DNA of 64,000 bases, from NCBI GenBank assembly GCA_902363595.1, contig CABJAP010000006.1:214761-278760 (forward strand). Reading direction: 5' to 3'. The notes under the pieces were generated by a model. That model was not told where the DNA came from. It saw only the letters and a program-made list of their open reading frames with translations, and did no database searches. The position numbers and the translations under genes were made by a program. Every line of letters starts with the position of its first letter. Within the stretch, counting starts at the first letter, position 1. The stretch comes from Clostridia bacterium. GTDB lineage: Bacteria > Bacillota > Clostridia > Peptostreptococcales > Anaerovoracaceae. Shown in pieces: positions 43,525 to 50,909 of this stretch.

Positions 43525-44949
43525 TTACTGAAGCCGGTTTTCTGAAATTCGCTTAAAATAGCTCCTGGTTTCTGCTACGATAACTCCGTTTAGAGCCAGC
43601 AGTGCGATCAGATTTGGTATCGCCATCAGTCCGTTGAAGATGTCAGCGATGGTCCATACTGCGCTTACCGTAATGAACGGTCCTGCTAAAACGGCCAGGA
43701 TGTAGAGCCATCTATAAGTGGTAAGCACGCCTTTATGCCCGCCGGACAGGTATTCCAGACAGCGTTCGCTGTAGTAATCCCATCCAAGTATGGTCGTAAA
43801 GGCAAAGAAAGCCAGGCAGAGCATCAGTACGAAGGATCCTGTTCCCGCAGACCAGGGCAGACCTTGTCCGAAGGCAAAGGAAGTTACCTGAGCCCCTTCC
43901 AAACCTTCAGCGACAGCTTTATCATACGCTCCCGTAACCATGATCGTCAATCCGGTCATGGTACAAATGACGATGGTATCTATGAAAGTACCAGTCATGG
44001 AAATCAGGCCCTGCCTTACCGGTTCCTTGGTCTGTGCGGCTGCTGCCGCGATCGGCGCGCTTCCCAAGCCCGCTTCGTTGGAGAAAATACCTCTAGCAAC
44101 ACCTTTCTGCATCGCCAGCATCAGCGCCCCTAAAGCGCCTCCGGCCATTGCTCTCAATCCAAAAGCGCTTGCCAGAACTTCAACAATAGCATGAGGAATT
44201 GCTCGAATATTTGCAATCAAAATCACCACACAGATGATTACATAAGCAATTGCCATAAAAGGTACTATGATCGTCGTAACGCTGGCGATTCGCTTGATCC
44301 CGCCTATGACAACCAGAGCAGTCAACACTGCCACAACGATTGCCGTAATGACAATGGAGATTGAATAATCTCTGCCGAATAAGGATACCATGTGCTGGCT
44401 GTTGGGGTCAAAGAATCCCTGAGCCGCAGAAGCGATTCCGTTCACCTGTGTAATGGTGCCGATCCCCAGAAGTCCGGCCATCATGCCGAAGATAGCAAAC
44501 AGCTTGGCCAGCCATTTCCAGCTCTTGCCCATTCCATTTTCTATATAGTAGAACGGCCCTCCCAGGGCATGTCCATCCTCTTTGATAACACGATATTTGA
44601 TTGACAGGACGCCCTCTGAGTATTTTGTGGCCATACCAAAACAAGCGGCCAGAATCATCCAGAATAACGCACCCGGGCCGCCGGCCACAACGGCTGTAGC
44701 TACGCCGACGATATTTCCGGTACCGATGGTCGCTGCCATCGCTGTACAGAGCGCCCCGAAGCTGGTTACTTCTCCCTCTCCGTTGGCTTCGTTTTTTACC
44801 ATGTACTTGAGTGCGGTTCCCAGCTTGCGGAACTGGAGCACGCCCAGGCGGATTGTCAAAAAGATACCGGTACCCATAATCAGGACGATCATCGGCACTC
44901 CCCATACCACATCATCAATGCTTACTAGCACTTTTGTCAATTGATCCAT
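43525..44949 (-). CDS. AGCS-family sodium:alanine/glycine symporter
   Basis: The 474-residue protein has about ten or eleven membrane segments and the AGCS signatures: VPMIVLIMGTGIFLTIRLG at the start, FGALCTAMAATIGTGNIVGV, and GVARGIFSNEAGLGSAPIAA in the middle. It should import glycine or alanine with Na+. A glycine riboswitch and terminator lie in its leader (45003-45200), which makes glycine the likely cargo. AGAGAGGG precedes the ATG. It is a single-gene unit. Confidence 0.93.
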   Translation of the reverse strand: MDQLTKVLVSIDDVVWGVPMIVLIMGTGIFLTIRLGVLQFRKLGTALKYMVKNEANGEGEVTSFGALCTAMAATIGTGNIVGVATAVVAGGPGALFWMILAACFGMATKYSEGVLSIKYRVIKEDGHALGGPFYYIENGMGKSWKWLAKLFAIFGMMAGLLGIGTITQVNGIASAAQGFFDPNSQHMVSLFGRDYSISIVITAIVVAVLTALVVIGGIKRIASVTTIIVPFMAIAYVIICVVILIANIRAIPHAIVEVLASAFGLRAMAGGALGALMLAMQKGVARGIFSNEAGLGSAPIAAAAAQTKEPVRQGLISMTGTFIDTIVICTMTGLTIMVTGAYDKAVAEGLEGAQVTSFAFGQGLPWSAGTGSFVLMLCLAFFAFTTILGWDYYSERCLEYLSGGHKGVLTTYRWLYILAVLAGPFITVSAVWTIADIFNGLMAIPNLIALLALNGVIVAETRSYFKRISENRLQ

Positions 44950-45002
44950 GTTTTCTACCCTCTCTTCATAAGTATAATTGCGTATAAAACTGCAGTTAAA
45001 AG

Positions 45003-45026
45003 AAAAAAGCCGAACGATTCGACTTT
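45003..45026 (-). terminator. Expression-platform terminator of the glycine riboswitch
   Basis: AAAGTCGAA pairs with TTCGGCTTT (nine pairs, one G-U) around a three-base loop, followed by TTTCTTTT. The segment CTATCTCTGG just before it can instead pair with the 3' side of the aptamer (CAGAGCAGATAG), giving an antiterminator. Confidence 0.75.
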
Positions 45027-45059
45027 CCAGAGATAGGGCAAAGCTATTAAGATATCAGC

Positions 45060-45200
45060 TATCTGCTCTGTCCTTTTGCCTGAGAGATCGGCGGCAATTC
45101 CACCTTACACCTTCGGCGCTCATCATGAGACTCTCCAGAGAATTCTGTGCTTTCACCAGTCGGCGCCGCGGCGCTTCCGCCGGCCTTTGGTGAAAAGGAT
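45060..45200 (-). promoter_or_regulatory. Glycine riboswitch, singlet with upstream ghost hairpin
   Basis: On the minus strand the aptamer (45140-45066) shows the conserved CTCTGGAGAG, GCGCCGAAGGTGTAAG and CTCTCAGGCAAAAGGACAGAG elements of the gcvT-type glycine riboswitch. Only one full aptamer is present. Upstream, CTTTTCACCA (45197-45188) pairs with TGGTGAAAG (45158-45150) across a GC-rich hairpin, in the position of a missing first aptamer. It controls the AGCS symporter through the terminator at 45003-45026. Confidence 0.92.
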
Positions 45201-45215
45201 GTCGCTTTTTAACCC

Positions 45216-45280
45216 GAAAAAACTGCAAGATTCGGGCTCCATCGACAAACTAACGTATCGATATTACCACATCTTGCAGT
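45216..45280 (-). terminator. Terminator of the trigger-factor-like lipoprotein gene
   Basis: On the minus strand ACTGCAAGAT (45280-45271) pairs perfectly with ATCTTGCAGT (45231-45222) and is followed by TTTTTTC. The long loop carries a weaker inner stem, TATCGATA/TCGAT. It separates the lipoprotein gene from the glycine riboswitch. Confidence 0.8.
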
Positions 45281-45334
45281 GTATTTCAATCTTTTTTTCT
45301 AGAAGTTGTAGGTTTGCGGCAATGCCGTTGCTGG

Positions 45335-46528
45335 TTATGCGTCGGCGCCGCCCGGTTCATCGTTGGAGGTAGCGTCGTCAGCGCCTTTTCCTTCCGTGGT
45401 GGACTGAGTAGCCTCAGTAGAGTCTTTAGCTTTTGACTCCTCCGTTGGCGCGGTTGTCTCTTTCTCCGTCTTTTTATCTACAACCTTTGCCTGTTCATAG
45501 ATAAAATCCATTACTTTTTCATAGGTCAAAGAAAGTTCTATATAGGAGTCGATCTCTTCGCCGAAGTTTTCCTTGAAAGTATCTTCCGTATATCCGGAGC
45601 TTTCAATCTGCTCGCGCAGCTTCTTTTCATCATCTTTAGTATAGCTGAGTTTTTCTTTATCCGCTATATAATAGGAAACCATCTGTTCTTTTACATATTC
45701 CTGAGCTGCCTGCTTATTCTTTTCGTTATATTCTTCTTCCGATTGGATGCCCATCTGCTGCCAGATATCCTTCAGTTCCATGTTGTAGCTCTCGGCCATT
45801 TTTTTATACTGCTCCTCCAAGACCTCTACATATTGATTTACTTCTTCTTCCGGATATTTGATTACTTCTGAGCTATCATAAATTTCCTGCCAGAGATCCC
45901 CTTTTTGAGAACTCTTTTCCTGGTCTTCTTTATCCTTTAGCAGCTGCTTTTTTACTTGCTTTTCGTATTCGGCGGTGGTCTTTACTTTGCTGTTTTTTGC
46001 CACCCAGGCATCGTTATATTCGGGGATCTGATCCACGGAAACGTAATTGAGTTTGACCGTGAACACCACGTCCTTGCCTGCCACTTCCGTGTTGTTGTAA
46101 TCCGCCGGGAATTTGAGATTCAGCGTCTGCTTGGAGCCGATTTCTTTTCCGATGAGGCCATCCTCAAAGCCGGGGATAAATTCCCCGGAGCCGATCGTCA
46201 GGTCATAGCCTTTGGAGCTGCCGCCGTCAAAAGTCTTGCCGTCGATCTTACCCTCATAATCCAGGTTCACTTTATCGCCTTTAGCCACAGTTCCTTCTTT
46301 TTTCTTTTCTGTGGTTTTCGTTTGCTCCACGTTGGCCTTGACCTGAGCGTTTACTTCTTCGTCCGAAACAGAAACGTTAATCTTTTCTATTTCCAGGCCC
46401 TTATATTTTCCCACCTTCACATATTCCGACAGATCATACTTACTGTAGGGTTTGCTGCCGCATCCAGTCAGCCCCATCACAACGAACAGACATACAATCA
46501 AAGTCAGTGCCATCAATTTCTTTTTCAT
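45335..46528 (-). CDS. Secreted trigger-factor-like lipoprotein with FKBP PPIase domain
   Basis: The 397-residue protein starts with a lipoprotein signal (MKKKLMALTLIVCLFVVMGL, lipobox LTGC). About 70-175 is an FKBP-type peptidyl-prolyl isomerase domain as in trigger factor: GDKVNLDYEGKIDGKTFDGG, LTIGSGEFIPGFEDGLIGKE. About 185-365 resembles the helical trigger-factor C-terminal chaperone domain. The ribosome-binding N-terminus of cytosolic trigger factor is replaced by the lipid anchor. The tail is Thr/Glu/Ala-rich. It probably assists folding of exported proteins on the outer membrane face. An upstream ATG at 46624 is in frame, but GAGGAAGC precedes 46528 and gives the signal peptide. Confidence 0.85.
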   Translation of the reverse strand: MKKKLMALTLIVCLFVVMGLTGCGSKPYSKYDLSEYVKVGKYKGLEIEKINVSVSDEEVNAQVKANVEQTKTTEKKKEGTVAKGDKVNLDYEGKIDGKTFDGGSSKGYDLTIGSGEFIPGFEDGLIGKEIGSKQTLNLKFPADYNNTEVAGKDVVFTVKLNYVSVDQIPEYNDAWVAKNSKVKTTAEYEKQVKKQLLKDKEDQEKSSQKGDLWQEIYDSSEVIKYPEEEVNQYVEVLEEQYKKMAESYNMELKDIWQQMGIQSEEEYNEKNKQAAQEYVKEQMVSYYIADKEKLSYTKDDEKKLREQIESSGYTEDTFKENFGEEIDSYIELSLTYEKVMDFIYEQAKVVDKKTEKETTAPTEESKAKDSTEATQSTTEGKGADDATSNDEPGGADA

Positions 46529-46640
46529 AGCTTCCTCTTTCTCTTTAATTTTTCGCAGAATCTTTATAATCGTATCATATCTTGACCAAATTTTAAAGAT
46601 TTGATACAAATCTACATGTTTCATTCACACAGAACACACA

Positions 46641-47303
46641 TTACAATTCCTTATGTATCTGTTCCATCTTCCGGTCCACTTCCGCCATAGCCTCCGCGCA
46701 TTCCTTCAGCTCTGCCTCCATTTTGGAAGTAATTCCGCCGACCCGCTTATATTTCAGCTCATGCTCCAAGCTGGCCCACGTATCCATAGCAATGGTCCGG
46801 AATTGAATTTCTACTGGGACCATTTCTGTCCGGTCAGAAAGGAACACCGGTATCTGTACCACCAGATGCAGGCTTCTGTATCCGCTCTCCTTGGGATTTT
46901 TAATATAATCGCTGCGGCGCAGCAGTTTGATATCGTCCTGCTGCAGTAAGAGCGATGCCACTGCGTATACATCATCGATGTAATTGCAAATGACCCGGAT
47001 TCCGGCAATATCTGTGATTTTATAAAATGATTCAAGGCGTATATCCAGTCCTTTTCTTTCCAGCTTTTCGAAAAGGCTCTGGGGCGACTTGAGCCTGCAT
47101 TCCATATGGTGAATCGGGTTGTAATCGTATCTTACTTGGAACTCATCATCCAATATTTCCAACTTGGTGCTTACTTCCCGAATGGCAGCATGATAGGTGT
47201 TCCGCAGAAGCACGTAATCCTGGAATTCATCCATGAGCGGCTTTAAAGCCGCCGGTACTGTCGCATCATCCAATCGAAAGCCGTCTTTTTTTTCAATAAT
47301 CAT
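46641..47303 (-). CDS. Small alarmone synthetase (RelQ/RelP-type)
   Basis: The 220-residue protein consists of a RelA/SpoT synthetase domain without hydrolase or TGS/ACT domains. Motifs are ITDIAGIRVICNYIDDVYAV, DYIKNPKESGYRSLHLVVQI and VEIQFRTIAMDTWASLEHEL followed by KYK. It should transfer pyrophosphate from ATP to GTP or GDP to make (p)ppGpp. In Bacillota such enzymes respond to cell-wall or antibiotic stress. AAAGGAG precedes the ATG. It is upstream of the lipoprotein gene, 112 bp away, in the same orientation. Confidence 0.92.
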   Translation of the reverse strand: MIIEKKDGFRLDDATVPAALKPLMDEFQDYVLLRNTYHAAIREVSTKLEILDDEFQVRYDYNPIHHMECRLKSPQSLFEKLERKGLDIRLESFYKITDIAGIRVICNYIDDVYAVASLLLQQDDIKLLRRSDYIKNPKESGYRSLHLVVQIPVFLSDRTEMVPVEIQFRTIAMDTWASLEHELKYKRVGGITSKMEAELKECAEAMAEVDRKMEQIHKEL

Positions 47304-47392
47304 TTGTTAACTCCTTTTTCTTATGTGCTCGTCTCTTCTCCCGTATTCTGTTATTGTACAATAGAATGCTGGTCGCTGCTGTGGAAGTTTTC

Positions 47393-49975
47393 TTAATATT
47401 TTATTAAAAACATTTCTTCAAAGCTGCGTTTAGGCACCGGCCTGCCGAGATAAAAGCCTTGAATATATTGAATATCCATCTCTGCCACCGCCTGATAATC
47501 TTCCTCGTCCTCTACGCCTTCCACACAGACATCCATATCCATCACATGACACAAATCCGCAATCAGACTGACAAAAGAACGATCAAATTTTCTATCCCGG
47601 ATACCTTTAATAAAGGTGCGGTCAATCTTAACAACATCGGCAGGCGCCAGCTTCAAGAGCCCCAGCGAAGAATAACCTGTCCCGAAGTCGTCGATTGCCA
47701 CGGACATCCCCATCTCTCTGCACTGGGAGAGAATCATAGACAAATTTTCTCCGCTGTCTGCAAAGTAGCTTTCGGTCAATTCCAGCATCAAAAGCCGTGG
47801 ATCGGCGTGATATTTGGACAGCGTTGACCGTATGAAATGCAGCAGCCCTTCGTCCTCCATTTGGCTGGCAGAAACGTTGACACTGATCTTGATCGGATAG
47901 CCTATCCTGGTCCATTCTACGCTCTTTTTGACCGCCTCTTCAAAAATCCATCTGCCTAATTTTAAAATCAGATCGTTTTTCTCCAAGAGAGGGATAAATT
48001 CATCCGGGCCCACTCTGCCGAATTTTTCACTGGCCCATCGGGAAAGACACTCTGCGCCAACCAGTTTCTTATGCTTATCGAATACTGGTTGAAAATACGC
48101 TTCAAACCCTCTAAATCCGTTGTTGATATTTTCTCTAAGCAGTTCCTCAATTCCCAGAACTCGGACTTTTTCAACCAACATTTCTCTGGAAAAAAAGACG
48201 ATTCGGTCTTTTCCGCTCTGTTTGGCATAGTTAAGCGCATAGCCGGCATACTTGATCAGTTCCATATGGGCGGCGGCATATTCGGGAAACGTCACACATC
48301 CGCAGGATATGGTACAAAAAAAAGTTCGGTTATCATAGCTCTGCTGCTTGCCGAAGGATTTCTGCAAAGAGCGGAAAAAATTCTGAGCCATAGCCTTGTC
48401 TTTGCCAAATAAAATCACAGCGAACTCGTCTCCATCCAAACGGAACAGCATCCCGTTGTTGGGGAGGAGGCTTTGAAGTCTCTGGGCCGCAATGCGTATT
48501 ACTTCATCACCGAAATGACGGTCGTAGAGGTCGTTGACTCTTTTTAAATTATCAAGGCCTAAGTGCAACAGAGAAAGAGGCGCGTCTCGATCTTCTTGAG
48601 TCAGCAGCTCCAGCTGGTGAATAAACTCAAATTTGTTTAAGAGTCCGGTCAAATGGTCAATTCTGTTTTTATTGCCCAAATTGGTGATTATGCCCGCAAA
48701 GAGTTCCGGTTCGCCATTTTTGTCTCGTTCCAGGCGACCTCTGCAACGGAGCCAAACCCACTGTCCCTCGTGATTAAGAGCCCGATATTCCACTCTGTGA
48801 CAATCGGTTCTCCCATCGGCAATTTCCTGGTTGGACTCTAAAAATGCCGCTTTATCGTGTTCATGTACTTTTGCGCCCCAGACTGCGGCCGCGTTTTCGA
48901 TAATCCGGCCCGGCAGTCCGAATTCATCTACCATGGACTGGGGATATTGAAACACGCCGGTTTTCATATTACAAACATATATGTAATCATCCGTACTTTG
49001 CGCTAAGGCATCATAGAGCAGCTCTTTATTATAGGAAAAAGGCTCTGCATCCGTTGGATGATTAAGTTGCTTCAGTCTTTCATTGGCTCTTTCTATATGG
49101 GCAGTTCGTTTATACTGGTAAAGCTTCTCATCCGCAGCGCAAAGCAAATCATCGACGGAATCGATCTCGTCCATTTCAACACAGACCGCACCGAAACAAA
49201 AGGCATTCTGAGTCATCACGCCCGGCAAATTTTCTTTTCTGATGCCCTGCAGCACGTTTTTCAGCTTTCGTTCTGCTTCTTTTTCAGTGGTATGGGAAAA
49301 AACAACTACAAATTCATCTCCTCCCAATCGGAATAAGTATTCTTTCTCGTTGAGCACCCCGCTGATTCGGCTGGCAATGGTGACCAGCAGCTGATCACCG
49401 GCCTGATGCCCCAGCTTATCGTTGACCTGCTTCAGCTCATTGGCGTCAATCATAGCAAGCACAAGAGGTTCATCCGATCTTTGGGCCTTTTCCATAGACT
49501 TTTTCAAAGCTGTTTTTCCAGCCCTGCGGTTGAGCACTCCAGTCAGCTCATCAGTGCTGGCCTGCCTATATAGCCGCTTGACCTCTGTGACATCCACTGA
49601 ATATTGAAAATGTGCCGTACGCCCGTCATACCACTTAATGAGACTGTCAAAACATTCATAAATACGATTGTTAGACAAGTCATCGGCCTCCCACATATAA
49701 GAATCCGCTTCTTTCTTGTTTTTCTCTAACTGAAAGATCGGACAATCGTCGCAGCGGTGGGTTCTTCCTTTCTTCAGTGTTTGCCAGCAAATTTTTCCGA
49801 TAGGTTCATCGAGCCCGAATGCTTCTTTCATACGCCTGTTCATGAACAAGATCCGGTCTGTTTCAATATCGGTAACATAAATATTGGCATTCATTTTATC
49901 CATGATCTCGCCAAAAACCCAATGTTCCAAAGAGATACCGGTTATATGCTCTTTTTCTTCTTCATATTTCTTCAT
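47393..49975 (-). CDS. PAS-GGDEF-PAS-GGDEF-EAL c-di-GMP enzyme
   Basis: This 860-residue cytoplasmic protein has an N-terminal PAS-like domain (about 20-130) with a CDDCP cysteine motif. A first GGDEF domain follows with intact RLGGDEFVVVF near 245, then a second PAS (about 325-440, GQWVWLRCRGRL). The second GGDEF has the altered motif RLDGDEFAVIL near 535. The EAL domain (about 610-855) keeps the catalytic glutamate but reads AECLSRW instead of EAL, and has an intact IDDFGTGYSSLGLL loop, VKIDRTF and QGFYLGRPVP. Both synthesis and hydrolysis of c-di-GMP are possible. I choose the ATG at 49975 over one 31 codons upstream, because AAAGG precedes it. Confidence 0.88.
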   Translation of the reverse strand: MKKYEEEKEHITGISLEHWVFGEIMDKMNANIYVTDIETDRILFMNRRMKEAFGLDEPIGKICWQTLKKGRTHRCDDCPIFQLEKNKKEADSYMWEADDLSNNRIYECFDSLIKWYDGRTAHFQYSVDVTEVKRLYRQASTDELTGVLNRRAGKTALKKSMEKAQRSDEPLVLAMIDANELKQVNDKLGHQAGDQLLVTIASRISGVLNEKEYLFRLGGDEFVVVFSHTTEKEAERKLKNVLQGIRKENLPGVMTQNAFCFGAVCVEMDEIDSVDDLLCAADEKLYQYKRTAHIERANERLKQLNHPTDAEPFSYNKELLYDALAQSTDDYIYVCNMKTGVFQYPQSMVDEFGLPGRIIENAAAVWGAKVHEHDKAAFLESNQEIADGRTDCHRVEYRALNHEGQWVWLRCRGRLERDKNGEPELFAGIITNLGNKNRIDHLTGLLNKFEFIHQLELLTQEDRDAPLSLLHLGLDNLKRVNDLYDRHFGDEVIRIAAQRLQSLLPNNGMLFRLDGDEFAVILFGKDKAMAQNFFRSLQKSFGKQQSYDNRTFFCTISCGCVTFPEYAAAHMELIKYAGYALNYAKQSGKDRIVFFSREMLVEKVRVLGIEELLRENINNGFRGFEAYFQPVFDKHKKLVGAECLSRWASEKFGRVGPDEFIPLLEKNDLILKLGRWIFEEAVKKSVEWTRIGYPIKISVNVSASQMEDEGLLHFIRSTLSKYHADPRLLMLELTESYFADSGENLSMILSQCREMGMSVAIDDFGTGYSSLGLLKLAPADVVKIDRTFIKGIRDRKFDRSFVSLIADLCHVMDMDVCVEGVEDEEDYQAVAEMDIQYIQGFYLGRPVPKRSFEEMFLIKY

Positions 49976-50084
49976 AATCGAACCTTTCTTTTGAAACAGA
50001 ATGTATCGGTATCCGCTTTGACAATTCGAATATATGCAGCGGATGCGCATCTTTATCAATGGTATCACTTTTAAAGAAGCTTTG

Positions 50085-50732
50085 CTATTCTTTCCTGATT
50101 AAAATAAAATGATTTCTTTGATATTCGATCAGTCCTTCTTCTTTCATCCTTCCCAGCTCAGCCGACATGGCACTCCTGTCCACTGATAGATAATCGGCCA
50201 GTTCTTGGCGATTGAAAGGAATATCAAAACGGCTCGTTCCACAGTTAATCGCTTGTGCCGACAGATAAGACAGCAGCTTTTCCCTGGTGGTTCGCTTTGT
50301 GATATGCTCCATCTTCTGCATCAAGGCGATATTTTTCCGGGCAAGAATTTTCATCATATTGCGGATAATCCTAGCGTGGAACGGACAAGATTGGGGACAG
50401 GTTGTCAATATTTTTTTATAATCCAGCAGCAAAACTTCCGTAGATTCAACGGCCATAACGCTGACAGGAACATGGTTAATTTCCGCACAGGAAAAGGATT
50501 CTCCGAAGACCTCTCCTGGTTCCAAAACTTCAATAATCGTCCGGTTGCCCCAATAATCTTCCTTCAGAATGCGCAGGCTGCCTGAAACGACAATACCTGT
50601 CAAAGCCATGCGGTCTCCTGTTGTAAATACAAAGTCATTTTTGTTGTAACTCTGCTTCCTTGCCGAAAGACAGGAAAGCAGTGCTTCAATTTCAGCCGGA
50701 AGGATACCTTCAAATAATTTAGAGTCTTTCAT
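50085..50732 (-). CDS. Crp/Fnr-family transcriptional regulator
   Basis: The 215-residue protein has a cyclic-nucleotide-binding-like beta roll (about 25-120: FVFTTGDRMALTGIVVSGSL, IIEVLEPGEVFGESFSC) and a C-terminal winged helix (about 150-215: IPFNRQELADYLSVDRSAMS). A cysteine pair in TTCPQSCPFHAR (about 118-125) is unlike classical Fnr and could be redox active. It matches Crp/Fnr members of Clostridia that control stress and fermentation genes. The start at 50732 follows GGGGATG; longer in-frame starts run through the divergent promoter region. Palindromes resembling its binding site lie at 50748 and 50620. Confidence 0.88.
   Translation of the reverse strand: MKDSKLFEGILPAEIEALLSCLSARKQSYNKNDFVFTTGDRMALTGIVVSGSLRILKEDYWGNRTIIEVLEPGEVFGESFSCAEINHVPVSVMAVESTEVLLLDYKKILTTCPQSCPFHARIIRNMMKILARKNIALMQKMEHITKRTTREKLLSYLSAQAINCGTSRFDIPFNRQELADYLSVDRSAMSAELGRMKEEGLIEYQRNHFILIRKE
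50620..50633. promoter_or_regulatory. Possible Crp/Fnr box inside the regulator gene
   Basis: GTTGTAAATACAAA is the second copy, with one mismatch, of the palindrome at 50748-50761, about 128 bp away and inside the coding sequence. Confidence 0.4.
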
Positions 50733-50747
50733 AACATCCCCGCTTCC

Positions 50748-50761
50748 GTTGTAAATACAAC
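50748..50761. promoter_or_regulatory. Possible Crp/Fnr-type operator
   Basis: GTTGTA-AA-TACAAC is a perfect 14-bp palindrome of the size bound by Crp/Fnr-type proteins. It lies 16 bp before the Crp/Fnr start codon and about 150 bp before the divergent c-di-GMP enzyme gene. Autoregulation is likely. Confidence 0.55.
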
Positions 50762-50909
50762 GAATTCTTTTCTTAGTATATCCAATCCCGCCGCATAAGT
50801 CAAACGGACAGCCGCCTCTGGGCCCGGCTGTTTTCTTGACTCCGCTTGTTTTTAGTGAGATAATGAAAATAAATATAATTAATTTACTATGAACTAAAGG
50901 AGCTCCAAC

